A stretch of 53,269 nt of DNA from Sphingomonadales bacterium Ga0077531 (lineage in GTDB: Bacteria > Pseudomonadota > Alphaproteobacteria > Sphingomonadales > Sphingomonadaceae), in NCBI GenBank assembly GCA_001464915.1, contig LNED01000044.1:1-53269 (forward strand), given 5' to 3'. The position numbers were made by a program, and so were the translations under genes. How positions within the stretch are numbered: position 1 is the stretch's first letter; each line of letters opens with the position of its first letter. Shown piece after piece: positions 39,706 to 47,756 of the stretch. The notes under the pieces were generated by a model, which had not been told where the DNA came from, ran no database searches, and saw only the letters and a program-made list of their open reading frames with translations.

Positions 39706-41325
39706 TTATCCTCCCGCCCCATCGGCAAGCGCCTGCGCGGTCTTGTAGTCGGGCTTACCGTTGTTAAGCCTGAGCGATTGCGAGGTGAACACATACAGGC
39801 GCGGGATCTTGTAACCCGCCAGCCCGGCGCGGGCGTGGGTGTCGAGCGCGGCGCGTAATTCCTCGTTCCCGCCATCCGCCTGCACCACCGCCACCACCTT
39901 GCGGCCAAAGCGCGCATCCGGCAGGCTGACGACGCGCGCATCCTGAACAGCCGGGTGGCCTTGCAACACCGCCTCAACTTCCTCGGGGAAGACTTTTTCG
40001 CCCCCGGTGTTGATGCACATATTATCCCGGCCGATGAATTCGAGCGTGCCGTCAGCCGCCCAGCGCGCGCGGTCGCCGGTCATCAGCCACCGCTCGCCGC
40101 CGATCACCGGGAAGGTTGCCGCGTTCTTCGCATCCTCCCCCAGATAGCCCAGTGGCAATGGCCCGGTGCGCGCGACGATGCCGACCCCGTCGCTGCCAGG
40201 CAGGACTTCGTTAAGGCTCTCGTCAAACAGCTTGGTCTCGCGCCCCGGCAGCGGTTGGAATTTGCCCCCGCCGCTCGATCCCGCCGCGGTGGTGATGACG
40301 ATCCCGGTGCCCGAGCTTTCGGATGATCCCAGCGCGTCGATGATTATCAGTGAAGGGTGGTGCGCGATCAGCCGCTGCTTCACGGCGGGCGAGAACACCG
40401 CGCCGGATGAGGTGATGGTGCGCAGGGACGCCAGTACTCCGGCCGCATCGCCGCGCGCGTCAAGGCGGTCGGCAATCGGCAGGGCGAAAGCATCGCCGAC
40501 TATGAAGATGCCGCGCGCGCCAATCCGCGCCACTTCATCAAGCGCCGCGTCAGCATCGAACTTCTCCGCCGGGAGCAACGCCAGCGTGCCGCCCTTCAGC
40601 AGGTGGATCACTGCGGTGAACTGCCCCGCGCCGTGCATCAGCGGGCTGAGCAGCAGCATTGGCGAATTGCTGGCGGGATTGTCGGGGCCGTTCCCGGCCG
40701 CCTCGGTCACCTGATCGGCCAGCGAAGTGCTGACAAAGGGCGGCGCCCCCGGCCCGCGTTGCCACACCCCGATGCTGAATGCGCCCCAGGCCTGATCCAT
40801 CGGCCACATTACCGCTTTGGGCATTCCCGTGGTGCCGCCCGTGGCGGTGAGGAACAGCGCCTGCGGGTCATCATGCACTGCGAACCCGGCGGGCAGGGCG
40901 GTGTCGCACAAAGCCGACCACTCATCGCTCCCCACGTCGACCGTCAGCGAGCCATCGGGCATCGCCTGACGCGCTGCGGCGGCAAAATCGCTCGTCGTGA
41001 ACAGCGCCTTCAACCCGAAGCGGGTGAAAATATCCGCCAACTCGCGTGCTTTGTAATGGTAGTTCACATTGACCGGCACCACACCCGCCTTCACGCAGCC
41101 GAAATAGGCGAGCAGATAATCGGGCGTGTTGCGCAGCATCTGCCCTGCAATGTCGCCGGGTTTCAGCCCGCGCGCGGCGAGACCGGCGGCGATCCTGTCG
41201 GTGATTGCATCAAGCTCGCCCCAGCTGACCACTCGCGCGCCGTGGATCAACGCGGGCCGATCCGAGGGGATCGCGCCTGCCAAAGCTTTCAGCACAACCC
41301 CGAAATTCGCGCCCTGAAAACCCAT
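39706..41325 (-). CDS. Acyl-CoA synthetase (AMP-binding family)
   Basis: This 539-residue adenylate-forming enzyme activates a carboxylic acid to its CoA ester. It has the P-loop LFLTATGGTTGMPKAVMWPM near 165, the LLSPLMHGAGQFTAVIHLLK substrate segment, GSSESSGTG, WLMTGDRARWAADGTLEFIG and the hinge GRDNMCINTGGEKVFPEEVE, ending with the LNNGKPDYKTA catalytic-Lys motif. It is close to the family of bacterial fatty-acyl and aromatic-acyl CoA synthetases; the substrate is unknown. The ATG at 41325 is preferred because AGGGAGA lies 9 bases before it; the ATG at 41334 abuts that site. It is divergent from the LuxR-type regulator, so it is a candidate target. Confidence 0.9.
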   Translation of the reverse strand: MGFQGANFGVVLKALAGAIPSDRPALIHGARVVSWGELDAITDRIAAGLAARGLKPGDIAGQMLRNTPDYLLAYFGCVKAGVVPVNVNYHYKARELADIFTRFGLKALFTTSDFAAAARQAMPDGSLTVDVGSDEWSALCDTALPAGFAVHDDPQALFLTATGGTTGMPKAVMWPMDQAWGAFSIGVWQRGPGAPPFVSTSLADQVTEAAGNGPDNPASNSPMLLLSPLMHGAGQFTAVIHLLKGGTLALLPAEKFDADAALDEVARIGARGIFIVGDAFALPIADRLDARGDAAGVLASLRTITSSGAVFSPAVKQRLIAHHPSLIIIDALGSSESSGTGIVITTAAGSSGGGKFQPLPGRETKLFDESLNEVLPGSDGVGIVARTGPLPLGYLGEDAKNAATFPVIGGERWLMTGDRARWAADGTLEFIGRDNMCINTGGEKVFPEEVEAVLQGHPAVQDARVVSLPDARFGRKVVAVVQADGGNEELRAALDTHARAGLAGYKIPRLYVFTSQSLRLNNGKPDYKTAQALADGAGG

Positions 41326-41381
41326 CCGTACCATTCTCCCTATGTCACTTTCGCTAGCCCCGCTCGGTGCCGGATTCCCCT

Positions 41382-41415
41382 ACGTAAATAATGAGGACAT
41401 TCCGAAAAATTACGT
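41382..41415. promoter_or_regulatory. ACGTAA/TTACGT inverted repeat, candidate LuxR operator
   Basis: ACGTAA (41382-41387) and TTACGT (41410-41415) form a perfect 6-bp inverted repeat with centres 28 bp apart. The region is noticeably AT-rich between the divergent acyl-CoA synthetase and LuxR-type regulator genes. Its position supports a regulatory start at 41438 rather than 41342. Confidence 0.4.
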
Positions 41416-41437
41416 TATTCTCCCGATTCGGAGCACA

Positions 41438-42268
41438 ATGAGAGGAATAAGGCCAAAAATGGCTACAAATGTTGTCGAATTGCGCACGCCGCAAGGTCGC
41501 GAATCACTGGATCGTTTGCTCGAATCGGTGACCATCACCTGCCCTGAAGACATTCATGATGCCGCTGTAAACCTCGCCCGGATCGCGCAGGAACGCGGGA
41601 TGCAGATCGCGGTGTGCGACGATATCTCCTCGAAAGAACCGATGGTCGATGCCGATGGTACGATCCTCAATGCCGACATCTTCCGCTGGCTGGATGATGG
41701 TGCGCGCTGGTGGGAAGATCACCGCTTGGCGCTGCATTCGCCGCTGCCGCGCGCCTGCCGGTATGAAAGCGAACCGTTCTGGGCCAACCGCCACGGCTTC
41801 AACACCCGTTGGCGCAATCACTATCTGGCCGAAATTGACCTCACCGACTTCGAAAAGCGCGCGCTGTGCAAGGCGGCAATTGTGGTTCCGGTGCATTTGC
41901 CGTTTGGCCAGATTTCGGCCAGCAGCTTCATCAGCATGGACCGCGACAAGGAAGACCTGTCGGCCGAATTCGCCGAAAATGGTGCGCTGTTCGCCATGGT
42001 CACGCGCTGTTTTGTCGCAGGCTATGTGCAGGCGATCCGCACCAAGCGGCGGATCCCGTCCGATTGTGTGCTGTCCAAGCGCGAGGTCGAGTGTCTGCGC
42101 TGGGCCGCTATCGGTAAGACCGACAAGGAAATCAGCATGATCCTTGACCGGTCGCACGCCACCATCCGCTATCACATCCACCGTGCGGGCGAAAAGCTCG
42201 ACAGCGTCAACCGCGCGCAGACGATCTTCAAAGCGGGGCAGCTTGGGTATTTGGGGGCGTCTGATTAG
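41438..42268 (+). CDS. LuxR-type transcriptional regulator
   Basis: The C-terminal region, at about residues 210-270, is a LuxR helix-turn-helix: SKREVECLRWAAIGKTDKEI, then DRSHATIRYHIHRAGEKLD. The N-terminal 190 residues look like a ligand-sensing domain (DDGARWWEDHRLALHSPLP, GFNTRWRNHYLAEIDLTDFE). They do not show the convincing homoserine-lactone-binding Trp/Tyr/Asp set, so it is better treated as an orphan LuxR-type regulator. The ATG at 41438 has GGAG 4 bases before it and gives 276 residues; ATGs at 41342 and 41459 are alternatives. It neighbours the divergent acyl-CoA synthetase gene and probably controls this catabolic cluster. No luxI-type gene is present in the window. Confidence 0.85.
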   Translation: MRGIRPKMATNVVELRTPQGRESLDRLLESVTITCPEDIHDAAVNLARIAQERGMQIAVCDDISSKEPMVDADGTILNADIFRWLDDGARWWEDHRLALHSPLPRACRYESEPFWANRHGFNTRWRNHYLAEIDLTDFEKRALCKAAIVVPVHLPFGQISASSFISMDRDKEDLSAEFAENGALFAMVTRCFVAGYVQAIRTKRRIPSDCVLSKREVECLRWAAIGKTDKEISMILDRSHATIRYHIHRAGEKLDSVNRAQTIFKAGQLGYLGASD

Positions 42269-42269
42269 G

Positions 42270-42293
42270 GAACGCGCCTCCGCGCGTTCTTCC
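42270..42293 (+). terminator. Stem-loop terminator candidate after luxR-type gene
   Basis: GAACGCGC (42270-42277) and GCGCGTTC (42282-42289) pair perfectly round a 4-base loop, followed by TTCC. It lies one base past the regulator stop, which suits an intrinsic terminator with a weak T tract. Confidence 0.5.
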
Positions 42294-42384
42294 TCGGCGC
42301 TATTCCTTCGCTACACTCCGGACACCTGCGGGCGGGCAGTCGCCTTTGCGGTCGCTCCGCGACCGGAACAGCGCACCAGATATT

Positions 42385-42481
42385 CGTCATTGCGAGCGTA
42401 GCGAAGCAATCCATGGTCTGACCTTGCGGCAAGCGCTCGGTTCATGGATTGCTTCGTCGCCTGCGGCTCCTCGCAATGACG
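42385..42481. repeat. Palindromic intergenic repeat (REP-like)
   Basis: CGTCATTGCGAG at 42385-42396 is matched by CTCGCAATGACG at 42470-42481. GCAATCCATG (42406-42415) is matched by CATGGATTGC (42433-42442). GAAGCAATCC also pairs with GGATTGCTTC, so the whole 97 bases can fold into one long imperfect hairpin with an inner loop of about 17 bases. When translated in the minus direction it gives the CHCEE..ATKQS pattern seen in many bacterial genomes as a mis-annotated repeat. It lies between the convergent luxR-type and VOC genes. No flanking transposase is present. Confidence 0.75.
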
Positions 42482-42488
42482 AGGAGAA

Positions 42489-43025
42489 CTAACCCAACTT
42501 CCTGAGCGGCTCGCTACCATCCCAGCCCACACCCGCGGCCTTGATCATCCCGAACAGGTCCGGCCCATCTTTCGCTTGCTGGAGAATCTCCACCAGCGTG
42601 CCCGGGCCGCTGCCCGGATCGACATAGATCACCCGACTGGTGCCAAACGTGCCTTCGATCACCACCTCGGCGCCCGCCTCGGCGCAGACCCGGCAAGCCT
42701 CGTCGATATCATCGACCAGAATGCACACATGGTGCAGCCCATTGCCGGTCGATCCATATTCGCCGCGATAGATGGAAGGGTGATCATCGCGCGGGCGGAT
42801 CAATTCGATCTGGATGTCGCCCCAATAGGCGAGCGCGAGATCAAACACCGCGTCGGTCGGCTGGCCGCGATATTTCATGCCATCAAGGTGGATGCCCTCG
42901 ATAATGAAGAACGGCCCGACGCCCATGATCTGCGTCCAATGCGCCACCGCCGCGTCGAAATCTTCCGGCACAAAGGCCAGCTGCATGATGTCGCCCAAGG
43001 CGGCGATTGATCCGGGTAAAGCCAT
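42489..43025 (-). CDS. VOC (glyoxalase-fold) family protein
   Basis: This 178-residue protein has two vicinal-oxygen-chelate repeats: MQLAFVPEDFDAAVAHWTQI, GDIQIELIRPRDDHP, GLHHVCILVDDIDEA and PGTLVEILQ. The His of LHHV and Glu of VEI fit metal-ligand positions, while the first-repeat ligand place is Gln. The substrate is unknown; isomerase, lyase or dioxygenase are possible in this fold. GGAGAGGAAA precedes the ATG at 43025; the longer open frame upstream is not needed. It is a relative of the second VOC protein at 46097-46633, which has the same length and a shared YRGQP motif. It is divergent from the Rieske gene. Confidence 0.85.
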   Translation of the reverse strand: MALPGSIAALGDIMQLAFVPEDFDAAVAHWTQIMGVGPFFIIEGIHLDGMKYRGQPTDAVFDLALAYWGDIQIELIRPRDDHPSIYRGEYGSTGNGLHHVCILVDDIDEACRVCAEAGAEVVIEGTFGTSRVIYVDPGSGPGTLVEILQQAKDGPDLFGMIKAAGVGWDGSEPLRKLG

Positions 43026-43120
43026 TTTCCTCTCCAATCCGCTAGGGTGACCCCTGCTCGAACCTGTGTGATATTCGCCCCGCTTAGAACTGCACAAAGT
43101 GCGAGGACGGAACGGCTCCG

Positions 43121-44548
43121 ATGAACGAGATCAAGGATATTGCCCGCGGCGATCGCTGCCCGGGGCTCAGCTATACCGACATGCTCAACGGCGACACCCG
43201 CCGCCCGCCCGACTACCTGTTTGAAGAAACCACGATCGAAATGGGCGATGAACCGCTTTCGGTCGCGCCTTATATCTCGGAAGAATTCGCAGCGCTTGAG
43301 CGCGAGAAAATGTGGCCCAACGTCTGGCTGTTCGCCGCGCGCGAGGACGAAATGCCCGACGTGGGCGATTCTGTCGTGTTCGAGATCGCGGGCAAAAGCT
43401 TCCTGCTGATCCGCCAGAAAGATGGCGGCGTGCGCGCGTTCTACAACGCCTGCCTGCACCGTGGGCGCAAGCTGCGCACCGAAAGCGGCCCCTCGGTGCA
43501 ATTGCGCTGCCCGTTCCACGGCTTCACCTGGCGCAATGACGGCAGTTTGAAAGAAATCCCCTGCGAGTGGGATTTCAAGCATCTCGAAGGCAAGGACATG
43601 ACCCTGCCCGAAGCCCGCGTGGAGTTGTGGCAGGGCTTTGTCATGCTGACCGAGAACCATGCCTTGCCCGATTTCAAAACGTGGCTTGGCCCGGCGGCAT
43701 CGCATTATGAACGCTATGATTTCGCCAACCGCTACACCGGGATGTGGGTGCAAAAACGCATCCCAGCCAACTGGAAGGCCACCGCCGAGGCATTCATGGA
43801 AGCATGGCATTCGGTCACCACTCACCCGCAATTGCTCGCCTTTCTGGGCGATGCGAACACGCGGTACGATCTGATCGGCGATCACTTCAACCGCGCGATC
43901 ACGCCTTCGGGGGTGCTCAGCCCGCACATGAAGGGCAAGAACTCCGACTACGTGCTCGAAAAAATGAACGAGTTTTCGGGCGGAGCGGATGCCAAGACCA
44001 ACCGGCGCTTCAATGCCGGCGAAGGGACGGTCGAAGGCTATGACGCCAATGACCCCTTGGGTGCACGCAAAGTGCTGGCCGATGCCGGGCGCAAGGGCTT
44101 TGCCGAGAATTACGGCTATGATTACTCTGACGCGTCGGACACCGAAATTCTCGACAATTTCACCTACAATATCTTCCCGAATTTCGCCCCGTGGATCGGG
44201 TTCCTGCCGACGCTGGTGTATCGCTGGCTACCCGGCGACACGCCCGACTGGTGCATCATGGAAATCCGCCTGCTGTTCCCCACCCCCAAGGGTGAGGAAC
44301 GCCCGCGCGCGGTTGCGCCGACCTATATCCCCGATGATGAGCCGTTTGCTTGGGCCAACGATATCATGGGCCCGCAGCTCGCCAATGTGTTCGATCAGGA
44401 CATGGCCAACCTGCCATTCGTGCAGACCGGCATGAAGGCGATGAAGGACGGGCTGATGGAGCTTGGCCATTATCAGGACAGCCGGGTGCGGCATTTCCAG
44501 ACCACGTTGAAGAAATATATCGACGGGGAATTGCCCGCAGTTAAGTAA
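43121..44548 (+). CDS. Rieske aromatic-ring-hydroxylating oxygenase, alpha subunit
   Basis: This 475-residue terminal oxygenase has a Rieske domain near 60-160: C111-L-H113 in NACLHRGRKLR and C130PFH133 in RCPFHGFTWRNDGS, the CxH-x16-CxxH cluster ligands. The catalytic domain has the mononuclear-iron segment NWKATAEAFMEAWHSVTTHP near 213-232 with its His pair. The electron-transfer partners (reductase, ferredoxin) are not in this window. The family hydroxylates aromatic rings, or demethylates or oxidises cyclic compounds; the substrate is unknown. GAGGACGG precedes the ATG. Four co-oriented genes follow with 1-4 base overlaps or short gaps, so it heads an operon. Confidence 0.92.
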   Translation: MNEIKDIARGDRCPGLSYTDMLNGDTRRPPDYLFEETTIEMGDEPLSVAPYISEEFAALEREKMWPNVWLFAAREDEMPDVGDSVVFEIAGKSFLLIRQKDGGVRAFYNACLHRGRKLRTESGPSVQLRCPFHGFTWRNDGSLKEIPCEWDFKHLEGKDMTLPEARVELWQGFVMLTENHALPDFKTWLGPAASHYERYDFANRYTGMWVQKRIPANWKATAEAFMEAWHSVTTHPQLLAFLGDANTRYDLIGDHFNRAITPSGVLSPHMKGKNSDYVLEKMNEFSGGADAKTNRRFNAGEGTVEGYDANDPLGARKVLADAGRKGFAENYGYDYSDASDTEILDNFTYNIFPNFAPWIGFLPTLVYRWLPGDTPDWCIMEIRLLFPTPKGEERPRAVAPTYIPDDEPFAWANDIMGPQLANVFDQDMANLPFVQTGMKAMKDGLMELGHYQDSRVRHFQTTLKKYIDGELPAVK

Positions 44549-44553
44549 GCATC

Positions 44554-45306
44554 ATGGGCTTTTCCTTTGAACTCACCGGGCGCACCGCGCTCATCACCGG
44601 CGCGTCTTCGGGCCTTGGAACCCGTTTTGGCCGCATCCTTGCGGTCAGCGGGGCCAAGGTTGCGCTTGGCGCGCGGCGGATCGATCGGCTGGAGGATATC
44701 GCTGACCGGATCGGCGCCAATGCCTGCCCTGTGAAGATGGATGTGGCGCGAGAGGCTGACATCATTGCCGGGTTCGATGCCGCCGAAGCGGCGTTTGGCC
44801 CCGTCGACACGGTGATCGCCAATGCCGGGGTCGATGGCGCTGGCATGGCAACTACCATCAGCGAAGAAGAGATCGAGCACACCCTAGCCATCAACCTCAA
44901 AGGTGCGATCCTGACCGCACGCGAAGGGGCGAAGCGGATGATGGCGCATGGGGTGACCAATGGCCGGATCGTGCTGGTCGCCTCGATCACCGCGCATGAG
45001 CCATCGCCCGGCCTCGTCGCCTATGCGGCGTCGAAAGCGGGCGTGGTGCAGGCTGGCAAGACGCTGGCGCGCGAATGGGCGCGGGCCGGGATCAACGTCA
45101 ATACCATCTCCCCCGGCTACATCCGCACCGCGATCAATGATGCGTGGTTCGATACCGAGCCGGGCAAGAAGCAGGTCTCGCGCTTCCCCAAGCGCCGGTT
45201 GATGGGCGAGGAGGGGCTCGATGCAATGGTGCTGTTCCTGTGCTCTGACGCGTCGGAATTTGTGACTGGCACGAACTTCGTGCTCGACGACGGGCAGACG
45301 TTGTAG
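44554..45306 (+). CDS. Short-chain dehydrogenase/reductase
   Basis: This 250-residue classical SDR has the cofactor loop TALITGASSGLGTRFG near 11-26, NAG (VIANAGVDGAGMA) near 91, a Ser in VLVASITAHEP, and the catalytic YAASK with Tyr near 157 and Lys near 161. The C-terminus has the PGYIRTAIND segment and GTNFVLDDGQTL. It may oxidise the diol or alcohol made by the upstream Rieske oxygenase (gap 5 bases) or reduce a carbonyl. Cofactor preference cannot be told with certainty; the Arg pair in GARRIDRL suggests NADP. Confidence 0.92.
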   Translation: MGFSFELTGRTALITGASSGLGTRFGRILAVSGAKVALGARRIDRLEDIADRIGANACPVKMDVAREADIIAGFDAAEAAFGPVDTVIANAGVDGAGMATTISEEEIEHTLAINLKGAILTAREGAKRMMAHGVTNGRIVLVASITAHEPSPGLVAYAASKAGVVQAGKTLAREWARAGINVNTISPGYIRTAINDAWFDTEPGKKQVSRFPKRRLMGEEGLDAMVLFLCSDASEFVTGTNFVLDDGQTL

Positions 45307-46100
45307 TGGCGCGGCTGATCTCGCTCGCCGCCGGGATCATGCCTGAAGCGACGCCTGCGCAGTTGATCGAATGCGCCGCTGCGGGCAATTTTGATTTTGG
45401 CGGCATGTGGGCCGAGCGCGAGACGTGGACGCCCGCCACCACCCGCGCCATCCGCCAACAGGCGCGCGATGCGGGCGTGCAATTGCTCGACATTGAAGTT
45501 GCGTGGATCATGCCCGGCGCGCCCGACCCGTGGCTGAGCGAGCTGGTCGATATCGCCGCGGAACTGGGCGCGCGCAATCTGCTCTGTGTCTCCAGCGATC
45601 CCGATATGGCCGCGACCACCGCCAAGTTTCAGGCGCTGGTCGTCCGGGCGAATGGCACCGGGGTAAGGGTGAATCTCGAGTTCGGCATATTTACCGAGGT
45701 CAAAACGATCCACATGGCCCGCAGCATTCTCGAAGCTGTCGAAGGCGAGGCCAAGGCGCTGCTGGTTGATACGCTCCACTGGGCGCGCTCAGGCGGGACG
45801 GCGGCGGATCTGGCCGCGATCCCGCGCGAATGGTTGAGCTATTGCCAACCCTGCGATGCGCCAGCGGGCGCGCCTGACCTCAGCAATTTCGATGCGATCA
45901 TTGATGATGCGATAAACCGCCGGATGCCGCTGGGGCACGGCGGATTGCCGCTCGGCGCGATGGTCGATGCGCTGCCGGATGATCTGCCCATGGCGATCGA
46001 GGAACGCTCCGCCGCGTTGCGCGATGCCTTCCCCGATCTCACCGAGCGCGCCCGTGAAGTCGCTCGCACCAGCCGGGCGTGGCTGGATACCCGGGGATGA
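45306..46100 (+). CDS. TIM-barrel sugar-phosphate isomerase/epimerase-like protein
   Basis: This 264-residue protein looks like the xylose-isomerase-like TIM barrel (AP endonuclease 2 fold). It has SLAAGIMPEATPAQLIECAA at the start, the barrel-strand segments VQLLDIEVAWIMPG, RVNLEFGIFTEVKTIH with metal-binding Glu, and ALLVDTLHWARSGG with metal-binding Asp and His. A later MPLGHGGLPLGAMVDAL segment is present. Such enzymes isomerise or dehydrate polyols or keto acids; in this operon a ring-cleavage product is a plausible substrate, by inference. The GTG at 45306 shares its G with the end of the SDR stop (TAGTGG), so translation is coupled. Confidence 0.8.
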   Translation: MARLISLAAGIMPEATPAQLIECAAAGNFDFGGMWAERETWTPATTRAIRQQARDAGVQLLDIEVAWIMPGAPDPWLSELVDIAAELGARNLLCVSSDPDMAATTAKFQALVVRANGTGVRVNLEFGIFTEVKTIHMARSILEAVEGEAKALLVDTLHWARSGGTAADLAAIPREWLSYCQPCDAPAGAPDLSNFDAIIDDAINRRMPLGHGGLPLGAMVDALPDDLPMAIEERSAALRDAFPDLTERAREVARTSRAWLDTRG

Positions 46101-46633
46101 GCATCCTCCCCGTCACTCTCGTCCAGATGGCCTTTCTGGTGCCACAGCTGGAAGAAGGCTGTGCGGCCCTCAACCGCGCCTACGGCTGGGGGCCGTTCCT
46201 TGGCGGCACCGAAGGCGTGCTGGCCGACCACACCTATCGCGGCCAGCCGGCCGATCCGATCCGCATCCGCGGTATCTTTGTGCAGACCGGTGACATCAAC
46301 GTCGAGGTGATTGAGGTCGTCTCTGACGCGCCGAGCGCCTTTCACGAGATGCTGCGCGCCGATGGCCTGCCGGTGCTGCACCACTGCGCCACCTTTGCCG
46401 CCGATTACGAAGGCACACGCGATCATTTCATCGCGCAAGGCTATCCCGTGGTCAGCGAATTCGGCTTTGCCGGGCGGCAGATCTGCTACGTCGATACCCG
46501 CCCGCTGCTGGGCTACATGACCGAAATCTACCCTGAACTGCCGATCATCCGCGCAATGTATGCCGAAGCCCGCGATGCGGCGACGGCCCGGCCCGGTGCG
46601 GCGGATATTACGCCCTTCGCCGCCCATCACTAA
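46097..46633 (+). CDS. VOC (glyoxalase-fold) family protein
   Basis: This 178-residue protein has two vicinal-oxygen-chelate repeats: VQMAFLVPQLEEGCAALNRA, NVEVIEVVSDAPS, LHHCATFAADYEGT and LLGYMTEIYPE. The later His and Glu fit metal-ligand places. The YRGQPADPI motif and length match the VOC protein at 42489-43025, so the two are probably paralogues acting on successive or related compounds. The ATG at 46097 overlaps the stop of the TIM-barrel gene (ATGA). Confidence 0.85.
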   Translation: MSILPVTLVQMAFLVPQLEEGCAALNRAYGWGPFLGGTEGVLADHTYRGQPADPIRIRGIFVQTGDINVEVIEVVSDAPSAFHEMLRADGLPVLHHCATFAADYEGTRDHFIAQGYPVVSEFGFAGRQICYVDTRPLLGYMTEIYPELPIIRAMYAEARDAATARPGAADITPFAAHH

Positions 46634-46674
46634 CCGCGCTATCGATTTGACGCGGCGGCGGCTATCGTCGCGCC

Positions 46675-47397
46675 ATGACCGACGCCGCACCCCTGCGCAC
46701 CACGATCAAGGTGGCGAGCTACAACATCCACAAAGGCATCGGCACCGACCGCAAGCGCGATCCGGCGCGCATCCTCAAGGTGCTGGGCGAGATGGACGCC
46801 GATATCGTCTGCCTGCAGGAAGCGGACCTCAGGTTCGGCACCCGCACCAGCGTGCTGCCGCGCTTTCTGATCGAGAGCCACAGCGATTACATCCCCGTGC
46901 CGCTGGATGTGCAGGCGGATTCTATGGGCTGGCACGGCAATGCGATCCTGGTGCGGCGCGGGATTGCGGTGGAGAGCCACGACATCATCCACATCCCCTG
47001 CCTCGAACCGCGCGGGGTGGTAACCGCGACCTTGCGCATCGGCGGGACGAGCGTGAGCGTGTTCGGGATGCACCTCGACCTGTCCGGCCTATGGCGCGTT
47101 CGGCAAGCCTGCGCCATCGCCGCACTGGCGCAGGCGGCGCGAGCGAAAGGGCCGACGGTGCTGATGGGCGACCTCAACGAATGGCGCGCGAATTCCGGCT
47201 GTTTTCGGGAATTCGGGCGGCATTTCGCAGTGCTTGATCCGGGCCCGAGCTTTCCAAGCCGCCGCCCGCTTGGGCGGCTCGACCGGATCATGCATTGCGA
47301 GCGGTTGGTGGACAAAGGGTGCGGCGTGCATCGAAGCGCACTGGCGTCGACCGCGTCGGATCACCTGCCGGTGTGGGCGGAGTTTGCAGTGGGGTAG
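46675..47397 (+). CDS. Endonuclease/exonuclease/phosphatase family hydrolase
   Basis: This 240-residue protein has the EEP fold motifs: VASYNIHKGIGTDRKRDPAR near the start, DIVCLQEADLRFG with the metal Glu, GMHLDLSGLWR, LMGDLNEWRANSG and the final SDHLPVWAEF with the catalytic His. It may be a phosphodiesterase or phosphatase; the substrate is unknown. It is 41 bases after the VOC gene and may be co-transcribed, though its role in the catabolic operon is not evident. The alternative is a DNA-repair or lipid-phosphate function. Confidence 0.88.
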   Translation: MTDAAPLRTTIKVASYNIHKGIGTDRKRDPARILKVLGEMDADIVCLQEADLRFGTRTSVLPRFLIESHSDYIPVPLDVQADSMGWHGNAILVRRGIAVESHDIIHIPCLEPRGVVTATLRIGGTSVSVFGMHLDLSGLWRVRQACAIAALAQAARAKGPTVLMGDLNEWRANSGCFREFGRHFAVLDPGPSFPSRRPLGRLDRIMHCERLVDKGCGVHRSALASTASDHLPVWAEFAVG

Positions 47398-47756
47398 AGG
47401 GTGAGCGAATGACCGCTTTCGGGCGGACGGCAGGATGCGCAGAAAGGCCGGATGTGGGTGGGAAGCGGACGGGCAGGCTTCGCTTTACAAAAGATTTGGG
47501 CTCCGTACGCCGTGGTCACATTAAGTTTTGTTTGGCAGCCCCGTCGACTAGCGGCTTGTGCCGCAGGAAAGCTCTCACCGCCATGCTGTCGAACGCCTAG
47601 ATCATTGATTGATCATCATTGAGGGGCTGCATTTCCCTTTGGCGCCGCCGCGCGCGGTGTCGATTGGGGCCAGCGTCTAGACCGTGGTTCAAGCGTATGA
47701 CGCCCACCGACTTAGCTCCCCCGAGAGGGTGTTGCGCTGACTTCAGTCGCTCGAAC
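47398..47756. other. Gene-poor intergenic region
   Basis: This 359-base stretch lies between the EEP gene and the convergent SDR gene. It contains an open frame from 47409 to 47600 without a ribosome site or family resemblance, and an AT-rich patch with GATCA/TGATC repeats near 47600-47625. I see no gene, transposon end or clear terminator in it. It may be decayed sequence. Confidence 0.5.

Noticed and set aside
42311..42532. A 73-codon minus-strand frame with a CEEPQATKQSM pattern
   Set aside because: It is translated from the palindromic repeat at 42385-42481; such products are known artefacts of this repeat type.
47409..47600. A short plus-strand frame after the EEP gene
   Set aside because: It has no ribosome site, no domain and atypical composition; treated as non-coding.
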